Under the pieces are notes generated by a model. It saw only the letters and a list, made by a program, of their open reading frames with translations. It did not search any database and was not told where the DNA came from. 64,000 nucleotides of DNA, taken from NCBI RefSeq assembly GCF_040869045.1, contig NW_027137027.1, forward strand, positions 124,001-188,000, written 5' to 3'. Positions within the stretch are counted from its first letter, which is position 1, and each line of letters begins with the position of its first letter. Below are positions 43,131-52,100 of the stretch, piece by piece. The translations under genes and the position numbers were made by a program. The stretch is from Eurosta solidaginis. Taxonomy: Eukaryota > Arthropoda > Insecta > Diptera > Tephritidae.

Positions 43131-46100
43131 TACACATAAAAACCTATCATCTGCAAAAACAAAATCGATTCTATCTTGCTTGGTTCAATAGATATGGACA
43201 CTTATCTCTTTTAGTCAGTTAACCCCAACCACTATAAAGTAGAAATTGAACCGCTAACGATAGAATCTTGGATCAGCTTGTGGATTAATATACACATAAT
43301 AACCTACCACCTGCAGAAATAAAATCGATTCTGTCTTGCTTGGTTCAATAGATATGGACACTTATCCCTTTTAGTCGGTTAACCCCACCCACAACAGATA
43401 TGGACACTTATCCCTTTTAGTCGGCTAATCCCATCCACTTTGACGTAGAAATTGAACCGTTAACGATAGAACCTTGTATCAGCTTTTGAATTAATATACA
43501 CATAAAAACCTATCTACTGCAAAAATAAAATCGATTCTGTCTTGCTTGGTTCAATAGATATGGACACTTATCCCTATTACTCGGTTAACACCACCCAGTA
43601 TGACGTAGAAATTGAACCGTTAGCGATAGAACCTTGGATCAGCTTGTGGATTAATATACACATAAAAACCTACCACCTGCAGAAATAAAATCGATTCTGT
43701 CTTGCTTGGTTCAATAGATTTGTATACTTATCCCTTTTAGTCGGTTAACCCCACCCACAATATATGTGGACACTTATCCCTTTTAGTCGGTTAACCCCAT
43801 CCACTTTGACGTAGAAATTGAACCATTAACAATAGAACCTTTTATCAGCTTTTGAATTAATACACACATAAAAACCTATTATCTGCAAAAACAAAATCGA
43901 TTCTATCTTGCTTGGTTCAATAGATATGGACACTTATCCCTTTTAGTCGGTTAACCCTACCCAGTATGACGTAGAAATTGAACCGTTAGCGATAGAACCT
44001 TGGATCAGCTTGTGGATTAATATACACATAAAAACCTATCATCTGCAAAAATAAAATCGATCCTGTCTTGCTTGCTTCAATAGATATGGACACTTATCCC
44101 TTTTAGTCGGTTAACCCCACCCACAACAGATATGGACACTTATCCCTTTTAGTCGGTTAATCCCATCCACTTTGACGTAGAAATTGAACCGTTAACGATA
44201 GAACCTTGTATCAGCTTTTGAATTAATATACACATAAAAACCTATCTACTGCAAAAATAAAATCGATTCTGTCTTGTTTGGTTCAATAGATATGGACACT
44301 TATCCCTATTAGTCGGTTAACCCCACCCAGTATGACGTAGAGATTGAACCGTTAGCGATAGAACCTTGGATCAGCTTGTGGATTAATATACACAAAAAAA
44401 CCTACTATCTGCAAAAATAAAATCGATTCTGTCTTGCTTGGTTCAATAGATATGGACACTTATCCCTTTTAGTCGGATAACCCCACCCAGTATGACGTAG
44501 AAATTGAACCGTTAGCGATAGAACCTTGGATCAGCTTTTGTATTAATATACACATAAAAACCTACCACCCGCAGAACTAAAATCGATTCTGTCTTGCTTG
44601 GTTCAATAGATTTGTATACTTATCCCTTTTAGTCGGTTAACCCCACCCACAATATATGTGGACACTTATCCCTTTTAGTCGGTTAACCCCATCCACTTTG
44701 ACGTAGAAATTGAACCGTTAACAATAGAACCTTGTATCAGCTTTTGAATTAATACACACATAAAAACTTATCATCTGCAAAAACAAAATCGATTCTATCT
44801 TGCTTGGTTCAATAGATATGGACACTTATCCCTTTTAGTTGGTTAACCCGACCCAGTATGACGTAGAAATTGAACCGTTAGCGATAGAACCTTGGATCAG
44901 CTTGTGGATTAATATACACATAAAAACCTACCATCTGCAAAAACAAAATCGATTCTATCTTGCTTGGTTCAATAGATATGGACACTTATCCCTTTTAGTC
45001 TGTTAGCCCCACCCATAATAGATATGGGCACTTATCCCTTTTAGTCGGTTAATCCCATCCACTTTGACGTAGAAATTGAACTGTTAACGATAGAACCTTA
45101 TATCAGCTTTTGAATTAATATACACATAAAAACCTATCATCTGCAAAAATAAAATTGATTCTGTCTTGCTTGGTTCAATAGATATGGACACTTATCCCTT
45201 TTAGTCGGCTAACCCCACCCACAATAAATATGGACACTTATCCCTTTTAGTCGGTTAACCCCATCCACTTTGACGTAGAAATTGAACCGTTAACGATAGA
45301 ACCTTTTATCAGCTTCTGAATTAATATACACATAAAAACCTATCATCTGCAAAAACAAAATCGATTCTATCTTGCTTGGTTCAATAGATATGGACACTTA
45401 TCCCTTTTAGTCGGTTAGCCCCACCCATAATAGATATGGGCACTTATCCCTTTTAGTCGGTTAATCCCATCCACTTTGACGTAGAAATTGAACTGTTAAC
45501 GATAGAACCTTATATCAGCTTTTGAATTAATATACACATAAAAACCTATCATCTGCAAAAATAAAATTGATTCTGTCTTGCTTGGTTCAATAGATATGGA
45601 CACTTATCCCTTTTAGTCGGTTAACCCCACCCACAATAAATATGGACACTTATCCCTTTTAGTCGGTTAACCCCATCCACTCTGACGTAGAAATTGAACC
45701 GTTAACGATAGAACCTTGTATCAGCTTTTGAATTAATATACACATAAAAACCTATCATCTGCAAAACCAAAATCGATTCTATCTTGCTTGGTTCAATAGA
45801 TATGGACACTTATCCCTTTTATTCGGTTAACCCTACCCACTTTGACGTAGAAATTGAACAGTTAACCATAGAACCATGGATAGGCCTGTGGATTAATATA
45901 CACATAAAAACCTATCATCTGCAAAAATAAAATCGATTCTGTCTTGCTTGGTTCAATAGATATGGACACTTATCCCTTTTAGTCGGTTAACCCCACCCAG
46001 TATTACGTACAAATTGAACCGTTAACGATAGAACCTTGGATCAGCTTGTGGATTAATATACACATAAAAACCTACCACCTGCAAAAATAAAATCGATTCT

Positions 46101-46718
46101 GTCTTGCTTGGTTCAATAGATATGGACACTTATCCCTTTTAGTCGGTTAACCCAAACCACTATAACGTAGAAATTGAACCGTTAACGATAGAACCTTGGG
46201 TCAGCTTGTGGATTAATATATACATAAAAAACTACCATCTGCAAAAATAAAATCGATTCTGTCTTGCTTGGTTCAATAGATATGGACACTTATCCCTTTT
46301 AGTCGGTTAACCCCACCCAGTATAACGTAGAAATTGAACCGTTAGCGATAGAACCTTGTATTGGCTTGTGGAATAATATACACATAAAATCCTATCATCT
46401 GCAAAAAAAAAAATCGATTCTATCTTGCTTGGTTCAATAGATATGGACACTTATCCCTTTTCGTCGGTTAGCCCCACCCACAATAGATATGGACACTTAT
46501 CCCTTTTAGTCGGTTAACCTCCACCCAGTATTACGTAGAAATTGAACCGTTAACGATAGAACCTTGGATCAGCTTGTGGATTAATATACACATAAAAACC
46601 TACCATCTGCAAAAATAAAATCGATTCTGTCTTGCTTGGTTCAATAGATATGGACACTTATCCCTTTTAGTCGGTTAACCCAACCCACTATAACATAGAA
46701 ATTGAACCGTTAACGATA

Positions 46719-46722
46719 GAAC
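46719..46722 (+). repeat. Target site duplication, left copy (GAAC)
   Basis: GAAC directly precedes the 5' LTR and recurs after the 3' LTR. Uninterrupted paralogous monomers read GATAGAACCTTGGG once at this place. Four base pairs is usual for this superfamily. Confidence 0.85.
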
Positions 46723-47050
46723 TGTGGCGGTTTACTAACTAGCCTTTTTACAATAGTCAATGAGAGTCATTTTACTTCGCGACACGATTCACATGTCATT
46801 CAATGATAAATGTCAAAATGAGTCTTATACTCTTTCTTACTTTGTTCTTTGTTCGAGCGGCCGTGACAAGCGCACGCATTCATCATAAATTTGTAAAAAC
46901 TAAATCGCAAACACTGTGGTTCATCCGCGAATAAAATCAAGAAATATTTATATAAAGTTATACAGTGTGTTTCCTTGATTCGGCAGCGATAAAGCGTTTC
47001 ATTAGAAACCATCATTTGTTGGAATAATTCTGCCGACAAAGAAGCCCACA
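46723..47050 (+). repeat. 5' long terminal repeat, 328 bp
   Basis: It begins TGTGG and ends CCACA, a 5-bp terminal inverted repeat with the canonical TG...CA termini. By eye it matches the 3' LTR except at two sites: C at 46735 against G at 51460, and C at 47049 against A at 51774. It should supply the promoter. The small reverse-strand open frame inside it is present in both LTRs and has no recognisable domain. Confidence 0.96.
46949..46957 (+). promoter_or_regulatory. Possible TATA box in 5' LTR
   Basis: TATATAAAG lies about 100 bp before the LTR end, a reasonable position for the core promoter of the genomic RNA. The LTR is AT-rich, so chance occurrence is possible; no transcript start is known. 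Confidence 0.4.
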
Positions 47051-47051
47051 T

Positions 47052-47064
47052 TGGTGACCCCGAC
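47052..47064 (+). other. Primer-binding site, tRNA-Trp type
   Basis: TGGTGACCCCGAC is complementary to the 3' end of animal tRNA-Trp, including the CCA tail, for 13 nt. It then diverges (ATATA where the tRNA complement would be GTGAT). It starts 1 nt after the 5' LTR, where minus-strand DNA synthesis would be primed. Confidence 0.9.
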
Positions 47065-47438
47065 ATATAACAAATACAATACAGTGAACAAGGTGCAAAT
47101 ACATATTCGCATTGCCCTCATCGTTTATCGACTCGGGAATGGAATAAACTTACCAAAAACATTAAAGCATCGATATTTTCACAAAACCAAAAGTGAATTT
47201 AATCAGAAAAGTGCAATCAAAATCGTCTTTTTTGCAAAAGTCAAAAAATTAAAAACGCACAAATTTCACCAGCTGATTCACACATTACGTCACTTGTGCG
47301 CAACAAAATTAAATTGTTTGCAACACAAAAACATTATTATCCAAAAAATTGATTTGGGAAACGTGCCCAACAGAAGCCGAAGTGGAAGATAACCAGTATC
47401 TTGACGATTTCAACCAGAGCTTTCGGATGATATTCAAG
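47065..47438 (+). other. Untranslated leader between PBS and gag
   Basis: This is about 374 bp of AT-rich sequence between the PBS and the likely gag start. It would carry packaging signals in the genomic RNA, but none can be recognised. Open frames that cross it begin at non-ATG codons and show no domain, so no gene is called. Confidence 0.6.
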
Positions 47439-48249
47439 ATGGACGAATCGAACAATTCAAATGGACAATCAGCATCAAACGTAAGTACCGCTAGCAATTT
47501 TCCTTTACCTGAAATTAGTAGAATTACAATAAGGGCACCGACGTTCGTAAAAAATGAACCGGATTTATTTTTTATTCAAATGGAAGCTCAATTTACCAAC
47601 GGTGGAATCACTAGAGATAACGCTAAATATAATCATGTCATTGCTGCACTCGATCCTCAATATTTGTCAATGGTTTCTGATTTGATTCGTAATCCGCCGG
47701 ACGACGGCACAAAATATTAATGAATATACAGCATCTGATCAAAAGAAATTAAAAGTTTTGTTAACAGAAATCGAACTCGGTGATGACAAACCATCGCATT
47801 TATTGCGTAAAATGCGTGATTTAGCACGAAGTTCTATGAGTGATGAAGCATTAAAATCACTTTGGATCGATCGTCTGCCCGAAAATGTGAGAGGGGTTGT
47901 AGCCATTTCTAACGATAATTTAAACACATGCGCCACTCTGGCCGATAAAGTAGTGGAATTAACTTCTTCGAAACAAATCTCCGAAATCAAAACGGAAATA
48001 AACCCTTCTTTGTCACAATTAAAAGCACAAATTGATGAACTCACAAAATCGTTTAATGACTTTAGGGCAAGTCGAAGTAAAAGTCCCAACCGAAACAACA
48101 ACAGTAACAGACGTTCTCGATCTAAATCAAATAGAAAACATCCATATTGCCGTTATCATTACAAATTCGGGGCACTTGCTCGCAAATGTGAACAACCTTG
48201 CCGGTTCAAAAAATCTGAAGGCAGTTCAAACGATAATTCGGAAAACTAA
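47439..48249 (+). pseudogene. gag: Gag structural protein gene, broken by a frame change
   Basis: Gag is the capsid/nucleocapsid precursor that packages the element RNA. The likely start is the ATG at 47439 (purine at -3, G at +4); an in-frame ATG at 47427 has a weaker context. The first part contains a recognisable CsRn1-type capsid block (NEPDLFFIQMEAQF, then AALDPQYL) and ends at a TAA at 47718-47720, just after NPPDDGTKY. Homology resumes in the +1 frame at about 47716 (block ELGDDKPSHLLRKMRDLA) and runs to the TAA at 48247-48249. The C-terminal part is basic (SKSPNR, RRSRSKS) and carries a knuckle C-x2-H-x9-C-x3-C (Cys 48148, His 48157, Cys 48187, Cys 48199), the C-H-C-C form typical of this lineage instead of CCHC. 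Family spacing suggests a few residues are missing at the break, so a small deletion is more likely than programmed shifting. Confidence 0.85.
48237..48249 (+). promoter_or_regulatory. Gag-pol overlap with possible -1 frameshift site
   Basis: The pol frame opens after a TAA at 48234-48236 and the gag frame stops at 48247-48249, leaving 13 bp of overlap. The pol frame is -1 relative to the second part of gag and has no early ATG, so it is probably expressed by -1 frameshifting. GGAAAAC at 48240-48246 is the only shift-like string there and is not an ideal X-XXY-YYZ heptamer. The mechanism is inferred. Confidence 0.35.
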
Positions 48250-48278
48250 AAACCACTTCGCCACCGACGGTACACGAA

Positions 48279-51200
48279 GTGGAATCAAATCTCACTCGCC
48301 GTCTCTTCGTCACTGATCAATCAAATCATCGTAAATTTTTAGTCGACACTGGCGCAGACTTATCAATTTTGCCAAAAAATTTATTCAATAAATTAAATAA
48401 ACCAAATTCCTATAAACTTTTCGCCGCAAACGGCACACCCATAGAAACTTTCGGTAGCATTACTTGCAATGTCAATTTAGGACTAAGACGTGATTTCATT
48501 TGGACATTTTTGATAGCAAATGTGTCCAAACCCATTCTTGGCGCTGATTTTCTTGATGAATACGGATTGCTGGTTGATATAAAAAATAAACAATTGATCG
48601 ATGTTCATACAAATTTACGAACTAAATGCAATTCTCATCTTACACATTATCAAAGAGTCTCTTCGGTTCATTGCAAATCTGATTTCAGCGAAATAATAAA
48701 TGAATTTGTATATCTCACTCTGCCTCCAACCTTCAATAAACGTGATAATTTGAAACCTAGTATGGTAAAACATCAAATTATTACAACGGGTCGTCCCACT
48801 TTTTCACGAGCACGTCGTTTAAACCCTGAAAAACTTAAACTAGCTAAAGTTGAGTTCGAAGCAATGCTAAAAGCGGGAATTTGTCAACCAAGTAAAAGTC
48901 CTTGGGCAAGCCCATTGCACATAGTACCCAAAAAAGGCGGCACATGGCGTTTTTGCGGTGATTATCGTGCTTTAAATGCCGTTACAATTCCTGATCGATA
49001 TCCCTTACCTCACATCCAAGATGTAACACACATATTTGCAAACAAACAAATTTTTTCAAAACTCGATCTCGTTAGCGCATACAATCAAATCCCAATAGCA
49101 GAAGAAGACAAAGAGAAAACTGCAATCATTACACCCTTCGGCTTATTTGAATTCAATGTGATGACTTTTGGTCTCAGAAACGCATCTCAAACTTTTCAAC
49201 GTTTCATGAACAGTATTTTTCACGATCTTGATTTCGTCGTTGTCTACATCGATGACATTTGCATAGCTTCAAATGACATGAGCGAACATCGAAAACATTT
49301 GAAAATTGTCTTACAACGTCTTAAAGAAAAAAACATTAAAATCAACCTTGCCAAATGCGAATTTGGACAACAAAAAATCACTTTTCTCAGTCACATCGTC
49401 ACAAAAGATGGCATTTTACCAAAAACTGAAAAAGTTGATGTCATTAAAAATTTCAAAAAACCTGAAAAAGCACACGAACTCCGTAGTTTTTTGGCAATCC
49501 TTAACTCATATCGTCGCTTTCTACCGAATGCTGCTCAAATCCAAGGCAAACTTCAGCTGCTAATAAAAGGCAACAAAAAAAAAGATAATTCGCAAATTGC
49601 TTGGAACGACGATGCATCTTTAGCATTTGAAAAATGTAAAGCTGATATCGCCAACGCTGTCCTGTTAGCTCACCCAATTCCCAATACAACTTTGGCATTA
49701 CACGTGGATGCTAGTAATCACGCAATAGGGGCAGCCCTTCACCAAATCAACAATGGTCAACTTCAACCATTAAGTTTCTATTCCAAACGATTAACCGATA
49801 CCCAAAAGCGTTATAGCACCTATGATCGTGAACTTTTGGCAATCTTTCAGGCAATCAAACACAACAAATTTATGATCGACGGACGCAATTGCATTGTGTA
49901 TACTGACCATAAACCATTAACATTTGCCTTTCGACAAAATCCCGACAAAGCTTCACCCAGACAAGCACGTCAACTTGATTTCATTGGTCAATTCACAACG
50001 GATATTCGTCACATTTCCGGCAAAGATAACGTTGTTGCAGACTTATTTTCGCGCATTGAAGAAATCAAAGTGAACGATATCAGCTTAGAACTTCTAGCAA
50101 ATTCTCAAATAAACGACAACGAACTAAATGACATTCTGGAAGGAAAAATCCCATGTTCTTTAAATTTGAACAAAATTTATCTTCCTGGTTCTAATCTGCA
50201 CGTTTATTGCGTCACATCTTCTAAGCAAATCAGACCCTTTATCGTCGGTAACATGCGAAAGAGAATTTTCAATCTGGTGCACAACATCTCGCATCCTGGT
50301 AAAAGGGCTTCTGTCAATTTATTAACCGAACGTTATGTATGGCCAAACATCAAATCGGATGTCTCTAAATGGTCAAGTGAATGTGTTAATTGCCAAAAAA
50401 GCAAAGTCCACAAACATAACAAAACTGCTTTAGCTAATTTCAATGCACCTGACGGTCGTTTCAAACACATAAATATTGATATCATTGGACCTTTGCCGTT
50501 ATCCAAGGGATTCCGTTATTGCTTAACATGCATTGATCGTTTCTCACGCTGGCCAGTTACAATCCCCATCGAAAACATGACAGCTGAAACGGTAGCCAAT
50601 GCACTCATTCGTGGATGGATTTCACACTATGGCGTACCATTATATGTCACAACCGATCAAGGTCGACAATTCGAATCGAATGTATTCAAAGAATTGAATC
50701 GTCTTCTTGGTTGTATACACATCCGTACCACTCCCTATCATCCACAAGCCAACGGCTTGATTGAACGTTTCCATAGAACTCTGAAGGCATCAATCATGTG
50801 TCATCAAAACGAAACTTGGTATGACGTGTTACCTTTAATCATGCTCGCATTAAGAACGACAATTAAAAATGATTTACAAGCTTGTCCAGCTGAATTGTTA
50901 TACGGCACAACTTTAAGATTGCCGGGCGATTTTCTCGATGACAAAACTACTGATCTCTCGACAGATTTTGTTAAAAATCTAAAAAACGTCATGAACCAAA
51001 TCAAAACCATTGTCACTTCGAATCACTCTGTGAACCATTGTTTCATTCAAAAAGAACTTTCGAATTGCACACATGTATTCCTACGTGATGATTCCGTTAG
51101 AGCACCATTTAAACAGCCATATGATGGCCCATTTGAAGTTGTTAAACGAAAAGAAAAAAATTTCGACATTCTGGTAAATGGAAGATTGGTAACGGTATCA

Positions 51201-51422
51201 TGTGACCGTTTAAAAGCAGCTGTATCATATAAGGATAATAATGAAACGAATACCAAAAATTTTATTGTAAAAAATAATGTTAAAGAAAACAATGAACCTC
51301 TTAGTCAAAAATTTGAACATGCCAAAAAATCCAATAACGTTAACTGTGTACCCACAGAAGTTAGAACACGATCAGGAAGACTGATTAGAAAACCCAATCG
51401 TTTTGTAACTTTTTCAACGTGA
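48279..51422 (+). CDS. pol: Pol polyprotein: protease, reverse transcriptase, RNase H, integrase
   Basis: Pol makes and integrates the DNA copy of the element. The frame is unbroken for 1047 codons to the TGA at 51420-51422. The start at GTG 48279 is nominal: the frame is open from 48237, lacks a suitable ATG, and is probably entered by frameshifting from gag. Numbering from 48279, the aspartic protease motif DTGA is at residues 23-26. RT has its first catalytic Asp at 263 (KLDLVSAY) and YIDD at 323-326. RNase H has Asp 477, Glu 518 and Asp 543 (TDHKPL). Integrase has the zinc finger H668-x3-H672 and C702-x2-C705, then Asp 734, Asp 793 and Glu 829 with D-D spacing 58 and D-E spacing 35. A GPF motif is at 950-952 and a basic tail follows. 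All catalytic residues are present, so the enzymes could be functional; Gag of this copy is not. Confidence 0.97.
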   Translation: MESNLTRRLFVTDQSNHRKFLVDTGADLSILPKNLFNKLNKPNSYKLFAANGTPIETFGSITCNVNLGLRRDFIWTFLIANVSKPILGADFLDEYGLLVDIKNKQLIDVHTNLRTKCNSHLTHYQRVSSVHCKSDFSEIINEFVYLTLPPTFNKRDNLKPSMVKHQIITTGRPTFSRARRLNPEKLKLAKVEFEAMLKAGICQPSKSPWASPLHIVPKKGGTWRFCGDYRALNAVTIPDRYPLPHIQDVTHIFANKQIFSKLDLVSAYNQIPIAEEDKEKTAIITPFGLFEFNVMTFGLRNASQTFQRFMNSIFHDLDFVVVYIDDICIASNDMSEHRKHLKIVLQRLKEKNIKINLAKCEFGQQKITFLSHIVTKDGILPKTEKVDVIKNFKKPEKAHELRSFLAILNSYRRFLPNAAQIQGKLQLLIKGNKKKDNSQIAWNDDASLAFEKCKADIANAVLLAHPIPNTTLALHVDASNHAIGAALHQINNGQLQPLSFYSKRLTDTQKRYSTYDRELLAIFQAIKHNKFMIDGRNCIVYTDHKPLTFAFRQNPDKASPRQARQLDFIGQFTTDIRHISGKDNVVADLFSRIEEIKVNDISLELLANSQINDNELNDILEGKIPCSLNLNKIYLPGSNLHVYCVTSSKQIRPFIVGNMRKRIFNLVHNISHPGKRASVNLLTERYVWPNIKSDVSKWSSECVNCQKSKVHKHNKTALANFNAPDGRFKHINIDIIGPLPLSKGFRYCLTCIDRFSRWPVTIPIENMTAETVANALIRGWISHYGVPLYVTTDQGRQFESNVFKELNRLLGCIHIRTTPYHPQANGLIERFHRTLKASIMCHQNETWYDVLPLIMLALRTTIKNDLQACPAELLYGTTLRLPGDFLDDKTTDLSTDFVKNLKNVMNQIKTIVTSNHSVNHCFIQKELSNCTHVFLRDDSVRAPFKQPYDGPFEVVKRKEKNFDILVNGRLVTVSCDRLKAAVSYKDNNETNTKNFIVKNNVKENNEPLSQKFEHAKKSNNVNCVPTEVRTRSGRLIRKPNRFVTFST

Positions 51423-51435
51423 TCGGTGGATCACT

Positions 51436-51445
51436 GGTGGGGGAG
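51436..51445 (+). other. Polypurine tract before the 3' LTR
   Basis: GGTGGGGGAG, with one T, is the purine run 2 nt upstream of the 3' LTR and the expected primer for plus-strand DNA synthesis. The two bases between it and the LTR (TA) fit removal of 2 nt by integrase before strand transfer. Confidence 0.82.
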
Positions 51446-51447
51446 TA

Positions 51448-51775
51448 TGTGGCGGTTTAGTAACTAGCCTTTTTACAATAGTCAATGAGAGTCATTTTAC
51501 TTCGCGACACGATTCACATGTCATTCAATGATAAATGTCAAAATGAGTCTTATACTCTTTCTTACTTTGTTCTTTGTTCGAGCGGCCGTGACAAGCGCAC
51601 GCATTCATCATAAATTTGTAAAAACTAAATCGCAAACACTGTGGTTCATCCGCGAATAAAATCAAGAAATATTTATATAAAGTTATACAGTGTGTTTCCT
51701 TGATTCGGCAGCGATAAAGCGTTTCATTAGAAACCATCATTTGTTGGAATAATTCTGCCGACAAAGAAGCCCAAA
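51448..51775 (+). repeat. 3' long terminal repeat, 328 bp
   Basis: It begins TGTGG like the 5' LTR and ends CCAAA, where the 5' LTR ends CCACA. One of the two LTR differences therefore falls on its penultimate base. It contains the same TATA-like string (51674-51682) and an AATAAA at 51655-51660, which lies upstream of the TATA-like string and so is an uncertain polyadenylation signal. Confidence 0.95.
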
Positions 51776-51779
51776 GAAC
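51776..51779 (+). repeat. Target site duplication, right copy (GAAC)
   Basis: GAAC follows the 3' LTR and the satellite continues CTTGGGTCAGC. An alternative reading, with the LTR ending one base earlier, gives a 5-bp AGAAC duplication. The 4-bp reading is preferred because it gives TG...CA ends on the 5' LTR. Confidence 0.8.
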
Positions 51780-52100
51780 CTTGGGTCAGCTTGTGGATTA
51801 ATATATACATAAAAACCTACCATCTGCAAAAATAAAATCGATTCTGTCTTGCTTGGTTCAATAGATATGGACACTTATCCCTTTTAGTCGGTTAACCCCA
51901 CCCAGTATAACGTAGAAATTGAACCGTTAACGATAGAACCTTGGGTCAGCTTGTGGATTAATATATACATAAAAGCCTACCATCTGCAAAAATAAAATCG
52001 ATTCTGTCTTGCTTGGTTCAATAGATATGGACACTTATCCCTTTTAGTCGGTTAACCCCACCCAGTATAACGTAGAAATTGAACCGTTAGCGATAGAACC

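Larger units (their letters stand above)
1..46722 (+). repeat. Satellite DNA array, left segment
   Basis: The whole segment is a head-to-tail array of one AT-rich monomer family with no change of orientation. The landmark TCTTGCTTGG recurs at 4, 164, 324 and 530, giving unit lengths of 160, 160 and 206 bp, and this 160/206 mixture continues throughout. Each unit carries in order TCTTGCTTGGTTCAATAG, CTTATCCCTTTTAGTCGG, TGACGTAGAAATTGAACC, CGATAGAACC, ACACATAAAAACC and CTGCAAAAA, then ATCGATT at the join to the next unit. Variants such as TATAACGTAG and TATAAAGTAG mark subtypes. I see no gene and no other mobile element here. Satellite function cannot be read from the sequence; a centromeric or heterochromatic location is inference. 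Confidence 0.98.
46723..51775 (+). mobile_element. Ty3/gypsy LTR retrotransposon, CsRn1-like lineage, full length
   Basis: This 5053-bp element has, in order, a 5' LTR, a tRNA-Trp PBS, gag, pol (PR-RT-RNaseH-IN), a polypurine tract and a 3' LTR. It is flanked by a GAAC target duplication. Integrase after RNase H places it in Ty3/gypsy rather than Ty1/copia. The C-H-C-C Gag knuckle, tRNA-Trp priming and GPF motif are features I associate with the CsRn1 clade (CsRn1 of Clonorchis, Kabuki of Bombyx); this is from memory and was not tested by a tree. No envelope gene is present: pol ends 25 bp before the 3' LTR. The pol frame is open, but gag is broken, so this copy is non-autonomous unless complemented. 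Confidence 0.96.

Noticed and set aside
1..46722. CRISPR-like regularly spaced repeats
   Set aside because: The whole unit is repeated, with no unique spacers between short repeats, and there are no cas genes. This is satellite DNA.
46800..47066. Reverse-strand small protein of about 80-90 codons in the LTR (again at 51525-51764)
   Set aside because: It lies wholly in the LTR apart from a few bases, is duplicated only because the LTR is, and has no recognisable domain.
47051..47392. Protein of about 113 codons running from the PBS into the leader
   Set aside because: It starts at a TTG inside the PBS region, has no domain and overlaps the leader and early gag in another frame.
47700..47760. 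Programmed frameshift inside gag
   Set aside because: Recalled family spacing implies missing residues at the break, and no slippery sequence is visible. A small deletion is simpler.
47739..48101. Reverse-strand frame opposite gag
   Set aside because: It is the complement of the gag coding region, with no start signal or family resemblance.
48032..48316. Small frame across the gag-pol junction
   Set aside because: It overlaps gag in a different frame and its sequence resembles no known domain; gag and pol explain the region.
51047..51445. Envelope gene downstream of pol
   Set aside because: Pol runs to 51422 and only 25 bp remain before the 3' LTR, so there is no room for an env gene.
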